This document shows, in pieces, positions 59,495 through 64,000 of a stretch of DNA of 64,000 bases (positions are counted from its first letter, which is position 1; each line of letters opens with the position of its first letter). The DNA lies in the NCBI GenBank assembly GCA_973895155.1, contig OZ316892.1, positions 24,676,001-24,740,000 on the forward strand. The letters run 5' to 3'. The stretch comes from Marsupella aquatica. Taxonomy: Eukaryota > Marchantiophyta. The translations under genes were made by a program, and so were the position numbers. A model generated the notes under the pieces. That model saw only the letters and a list, made by a program, of their open reading frames with translations, made no database searches and was not told the DNA's origin.

Positions 59495-60669
59495 GGCACT
59501 CGAAGTCAATCGCAAAAACAGAAGGCCCGAAATCTATGGCACCTCTTTAAATGCTAAGGTCCAGGTTTCAGCTCTAATATTCTCCGTTGCTGCGCATCTG
59601 CCCTGTTAAAGATCAGATCTATAGGGACATTTGTTCACACCATAACCAAGGGAGCGACAACTGTAATAGGAATTAGGTCTTCTACAAAGCAGCTCACAAC
59701 TTTCTAGCTGTTTGTTATCTTGTCTTTTCACATCTTGTTATGTTCCATTCCTTACCCCAGCAAGGTACCGGAGGACTTCAATTGAATTGAATTCTATGCC
59801 TCATCGGATCCTTGAAGCCCATAGACTGAAACCTACATTCAGATACAAAAGCCGTGCACACATACTAATATGCTCCCTATCCAGGCTAGATTCAGAAGTC
59901 TTGTCACAAAGTACATACTCTATGGCAAATCGCACCGAGACAGAGAAGCTCACGTACCTTGAGAAGGAACTGAGTATGTAAGTATTGGCAGCATTGACGG
60001 CATCCTTACCGTATCGCGGCAGCCAAAACAAGACACAGTCCCGAAAACCTTCCCCTGAAATTCCCGAGAGAAGTGAGGGCTCTCCCTAACAAGATTGCTA
60101 TCCGTCCGTCCACAGGGAGAAATCTCACGGGACAGGGGAAGAAACCGGGTGCGATTCTCAATTCTTTTCAGTTGCTCGATAGGCCATGACAACCGGGACA
60201 GACCGCGACCTAATTGCGGACCATTCGAACGAAAAAGACTGTCAATCAATAGAGCTAAGATTGCTGCGTCGAGCTTCAACAAAATGCGTCAACCTAACCT
60301 ACGGTAGTTGCGAACGAATTGACGAATCAGACGGGTGCTCCCGATTCCCAAACACAGAGTGCGAGAAGGAGAGAGAGCACAACGAGAGGGAGCGCTTCTG
60401 CACCGACACAAACAACAAGATAGAGCACCAATGCCACCCTCGTGTACATATGCGTTCTGTGCCCCGACCGAACTGGGCTGCCGACTAAATACTCATGTAC
60501 TCTAGCTCGAGCTCTGTTTCATCGTCCCATTCTCTGTGGCCGGATAAGTTTGAGCTTGCTTCAGACGCTTTCCTCACACTTTCGTCGTCCGTCCTTGAGG
60601 TTCGTTCCTTCGTTCGTTCGTTCAGTGCTATTGCTGTGTGGGACCCAACTGACCGAACTGGCAAAGGTC
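59495..60669. other. RPAP2 upstream region
   Basis: Presumed promoter of RPAP2 and, divergently, of the candidate exon at 59922. No complete gene is seen between 59978 and 60669. Confidence 0.4.
59922..59977 (+). CDS. Candidate first exon of a divergent gene
   Basis: ATG 59922 opens MANRTETEKLTYLEKELS, a short acidic/basic helix typical of small scaffold or coiled-coil proteins, and reaches a perfect GTAAGT donor at 59978. It lies 428 bp from the RPAP2 ATG on the opposite strand, a head-to-head arrangement. The next exon could begin after TCCGTCCACAG near 60115, but that frame closes within 25 codons, so I cannot complete the gene. Confidence 0.3.
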
Positions 60670-60870
60670 GCTAGCCGGTCTTCCCGTTGGCCATTGCCGG
60701 TCATCCAGACTGTGGCGAAGGCTAGCAGGTCTTCCCGGTGGCCACTGCCGGTCATCCAGAGTGCAGGGCGAAGGCTAGCCGGTCTTCCCGGTGCCCACTG
60801 CCGGTCATCCAGAGTGCACGGCGAAGGCTAGCCGGTCTTCCCGGTGGCCATTGCCGGTCATCCATCACTA
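60670..60870 (+). repeat. 51-53-bp tandem repeats (4 units)
   Basis: GCTAGCCGGTCTTCCCGGTG-GCCACTGCCGGTCATCCAGA-GTGCAGGGCGAAG units begin at about 60670, 60721, 60773 and 60826 with few differences. They contain CCGG-rich short hairpin potential. Confidence 0.93.
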
Positions 60871-61541
60871 AAAAAGCTGTCCCCACCAATGCAAAAATAG
60901 AATCTTCAATAGAAGGCATTGTGCAATAGAACCCCAAGCGTTGTGTTTGAGGTTACTGCCTTGCATTTGCCATTGTGCTAGAAAATAGAACTTTGTGTTA
61001 CTGTGCAACTGGCAGGCACTTGATAATAAATTGTATTGGGACATGCAATCTTCTCTTTGATTTAACCAAAGCATACCTTCACACTAATAGAAAGTCCTCT
61101 AAATAAAACAAGGCTTTATTACATTCTCTTCCAAAATTTACTATTTACACCTCAAATAAAAGGCTCGGGTTTGTGTTGGGGGAAGAGAGTAGGTTGACTC
61201 AATTAGGGAGACCAGCCAACCGAAGGCTTCTATGTGGTAATGGGGGAGAAAAACATCAAAAGACCTTGGTTGACAGGCATCTTTCTGTTCGCTAGCAGGT
61301 ATTCCCAATTACAGTACTGTCCAGTTGTCCATGCTATGTGAGTGCAATACGTGGATAATTGCAAGGAATTATCTTCTTTGTGCAGTTTACATAAGTGCAC
61401 GGATAGGCTCACCAGACAATCAATGTAAAAGTTCAATATGGTGTTGATGCACCCTTATCCATGAGAACAAAGCACCCTGGTAGCACAACTGATAAGTAAT
61501 AGGACTTTGGCATACAATAAATGTTGCACTTAGAGACAAGA
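60871..61541. other. Intergenic, no feature seen
   Basis: AT-rich sequence leading up to the copia LTR. No gene is seen. Confidence 0.4.
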
Positions 61542-61877
61542 TGTTAGATAGTCTTGTGACTCTTGTGCTAACCATAGTTAGGCTAACTCGGGTTAGGACC
61601 TAGCTAAGGTTAGCGGTAGTGCTGTTGTGCATATAGCCAGGGCTGATGCCAGACCCTGGTGGAACTTAGGCTCATTGTTACGGAGCTAGTTGAGAGATAG
61701 GGAGAGCTTGTGCTGTGGATGCTTGGTATGGCCGGTCGGCCTAGAGTGCAGTAAAGCTCTTGTGTGTTCCCGTGGACGTAGCCTCATGTGGAGGTGAACC
61801 ACGTATCTCTCTGTGTCGACTATTGTGCGTTGGATGGTTCATGGGCTTGCCGTTGCGAATGTCGTCTATGCTCAACA
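61542..61877 (+). repeat. Copia 5' LTR (boundary at left inferred)
   Basis: The right end is ...GCTCAACA, two bases before the primer site. A left end at TGTTAGAT (61542) would make the TGTT...AACA termini and 336 bp. The U5-side words GGACGTAGCC and GAACCACGTA (about 61775-61805) are typical of plant copia LTRs. Without the 3' LTR the left end cannot be proved. Confidence 0.65.
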
Positions 61878-61879
61878 AG

Positions 61880-61891
61880 TGGTATCAGAGC
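61880..61891 (+). promoter_or_regulatory. Primer-binding site for initiator Met-tRNA
   Basis: TGGTATCAGAGC is the exact complement of the 3' end of plant initiator tRNA-Met, placed two bases after the LTR, as in most plant copia elements. Confidence 0.93.
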
Positions 61892-63383
61892 ATGCCTGGG
61901 AGGTGACGAGGTTTTTTCGTGACAGGTTTTTCCAGCGTTCATTGTCGATGGTACATTCAGAGTTTCGTCGCATGAAACTCGATTGTGTGTGGCTGAGCGG
62001 ATAGGTTAGTGAGAGGACATTCTAACGGTGGTTAGAGCTCGCTGATCGGTATCCGCGGTGCGGAGGAATTGAAGTTTGCGTGGTTCAGGGTTTATTCGTG
62101 TTCGACGGTATTTCGGGGGAGAAACCAGAGATCGTTTCTTCAACGGTGTGAGCTGTGCGGTGTGCGGGGCGTCGCATGTGATAGTTCAAGTTTAAGGTTG
62201 GAGCGTGCTGGTCGTTTTGGTATCTAGTTTGCTGACGTTTGCGGAACGAGTGCGTCATGACGAGTGGAGGCATTCTGGTTTTTTGACAAACTATGGTGCT
62301 TGTTTTTCCCTGAACCGGATTACTCGTCGTGACGCTTGACTCGGAGGAAGAAACGCAAAGTGCTGAGGCTCAACGGAGAGATCGTGGCAAGACGGTCATT
62401 TTGAGTCCGTGATTGGCACTTGACGCGGAGTGAAGGCGACACAACAAAAGTTCTTTCTCTGGTGGAGCTTCAGACGTGCCGGTGCAATTCAGAAACATTT
62501 TCATGTCGGCGGTCATCACTTTTCTCATTGGAAACCAAAGCGGAGGCGGCTGAGGTTTGTAACACGGCCTTTGTGTCATTTTGGGCACATTTTTAAGGTT
62601 AGTTTAGGGCATTTTTTGCCCCAATACGGCCCCAATACCCGACAAACCAGGTTCGCCATACGCCTCGGCGCGCACACCGGCCTCCCACACCCCTTTAAGC
62701 GTGAAAACGTGCTTTTTTGGGCCCAAATACGGCCAAAAACGCCCATATACGACCCAAAAATGCGGAAATACGCGCGTTTTGACCCTTTTAAACCCGTTTT
62801 TTTCACGTTTTTTGCTGTTTATACACGATTCTGGCCGCGAATACGCGCGCCTTTGTCAGGGGCTTTAAGACCCCTTTAGAGTGTGTTTTTCTGAATTTTT
62901 TTTCTCTCCTCCTCCTCATTGGTTGTGCCTCATCCCGGGCCTTGTGACCCTCCGTTTTAACCGCTCCGACAGGGGGAACGGCCCCCTGTGAGCCCTGTTG
63001 GACTGTGCGGGAATATTCCTGAAAAACAGAGAGCTATTTTTCGGCCGTCACACAAAGATTCTGTTCGCCGCACGGGAACTTTTTTGGTTCTTTTTTGGTG
63101 AGGACGTTGCCACTGGAGTTAGCAACGCGGCGCACCGATCACATCACGATTCCGACGACAGGTTGTACTTGGTATTTTGGTTATTCTCCGAGGTGGTCAA
63201 AACGGGGGAGTTTCCCAAGGTTTTACCCACCCCGACCGAAATTTGAATAACTTTTTCGTCGAATTTCAATTTTGATTTCGGATTTCAGTATTGGACTCCT
63301 AGCTTTGTGGGCTACGCGGCGGTGTTGAGTTTTGAGTTTTATGAGAAGTTTCGAAAAAAGACATTTTTTCGTGATTGTTTCAT
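61892..63383 (+). other. Copia 5' leader, ~1.5 kb
   Basis: Unusually long untranslated stretch between primer site and gag. 62620-62860 is rich in repeated AATACG / ACGCGC / GGCCC(C)AA words. No intact frame links it to gag. Confidence 0.6.
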
Positions 63384-64000
63384 ATGACTGACTCGGAGGA
63401 TACTGGAAGAATTGGCATCGGTGGAGCTTCAGGATCGCGACGGTCAGACGGAGAGTCTGAGGAGGAGCTGCTACCGTTTGAGGAGGAACTTATAACACCG
63501 GTATGATCACCGGTGCGGCGTGCAGTGGAGGAAGCTGTGTTACTACCAGAGCTGTCGGTAGTAGGGAAGAAGAGGGAGATGGCTAGATTTGGAGGAGTGA
63601 AGTTTGAGGTGGAGAAGTACGATGGTCGTACTGATTACTTGCTCTGGGAGAAGCAAGTGAAGGGTGTCCTACGGGCCATGGGCTTAGCTCATCTGCTTTC
63701 ATCGTGAGAGCAGTATGATGGAGAGGAGGAGATTTCAGTGAGGCAATGGAGACAGGAGCAGGTGATTGCTGTCAATGCAGTGATGCTATATCTCAAGCCG
63801 CACATCATCAAGCAGCTGGATTATTATGCGGATTGCGCGTCACTGTTCAAGGCTCTAAGAGAGAAGTACTACCGGGAAGATGCGTCAGACCGGCTGTACA
63901 AGAAGTCTCTCTTGATGAGCCTCAGGCTCAAGGAAGGGAGCAAGATGCAGGATCACCTGGATGAGTTTGACAGTCTAGCGGTTGATCTGTCAAACCTGGG
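63384..64000 (+). pseudogene. Copia gag (UBN2 type) with two in-frame TGA codons
   Basis: ATG 63384 starts MTDSEDTGRIGIGGASGS. The frame is closed by TGA at 63504 and again at 63705, but continues in the same phase with RFGGVKFEVEKYDGRTDYLL, then (after the second stop) RQWRQEQVIAVNAVMLYLKP, LFKALREKYYRED and QDHLDEFDSLAVDLSNL to the window edge. These are the standard gag N-terminal and UBN2 elements of copia. The gag protein packages genomic RNA. Both stops could have arisen by C-to-T change at methylated sites. Confidence 0.85.

Larger units (their letters stand above)
61542..64000 (+). mobile_element. Ty1/copia LTR retrotransposon, 5' part (runs off the window)
   Basis: The order is LTR, primer-binding site, long leader, gag, on the plus strand. 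The 3' part (protease, integrase, RT, 3' LTR) lies beyond base 64000. Two nonsense codons in gag mark this copy as defective. Confidence 0.85.

Noticed and set aside
1-64000. tRNA, rRNA or CRISPR features
   Set aside because: I looked for tRNA box A/B pairs with a cloverleaf, rRNA segments and regularly spaced identical short repeats and found none that hold up.

Overview
The window is nuclear DNA of a land plant. It carries intron-containing genes whose products match plant forms of MON2, RPAP2, oligoribonuclease and organellar LpxB. It also carries a TNP2-type CACTA transposon, a Ty1/copia element with the usual plant initiator-Met primer site, and long repeat-filled intergenic stretches. 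Mixed base composition and compact introns of roughly 60-500 bp would fit a bryophyte or other seed-free plant, but I cannot fix the species. A 100-N run (23133-23232) marks an assembly gap.

Layout. 1-7967 is gene-poor: one possible first exon (3170-3285), a perfect 118-bp tandem duplication and a degenerate ~105-bp repeat family. 7968-18165 is a 10.2-kb CACTA element whose ends I can place exactly: matching inverted termini, a TTT target duplication and subterminal TATCGGA-type motifs. Its minus strand encodes a TNP2-like transposase and, unexpectedly, a separate two-exon SET-domain protein. Its plus strand encodes broken accessory ORFs, one of them acidic and Gly/Ser/Arg-rich. The element sits beside a second TE-like block (18166-19735) and a dimeric ~120/240-bp satellite (19736-21300). 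A fragment of that satellite also lies on the far side of the CACTA element, so the insertions appear nested.

23233-26430 (-) is lpxB, eight exons recovered, the 3' end lost in the gap. 27-33 kb is a run of minisatellites and recent tandem duplications. 33746-35922 (-) is a seven-exon oligoribonuclease. 38429-41861 (+) is an eight-exon, plastid-type protein with a SirB1/transglutaminase-like core and a TPR-like C-terminus. 44208-49601 (-) is a two-exon MON2 gene. 50998-51650 is a 69-bp tandem array. 56028-59494 (-) is a seven-exon RPAP2 gene with degenerate extra copies of its last exon downstream. The right edge is the 5' part of a copia retrotransposon (LTR, primer site, 1.5-kb leader, gag with two in-frame stops).

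The host genes are unrelated housekeeping functions: endosome-Golgi traffic, Pol II CTD dephosphorylation, nano-RNA decay and lipid A-type glycolipid synthesis. They do not form a cluster. The strongest novelty candidate is the CACTA transposon that carries its own SET-domain (histone-lysine methyltransferase-like) gene.
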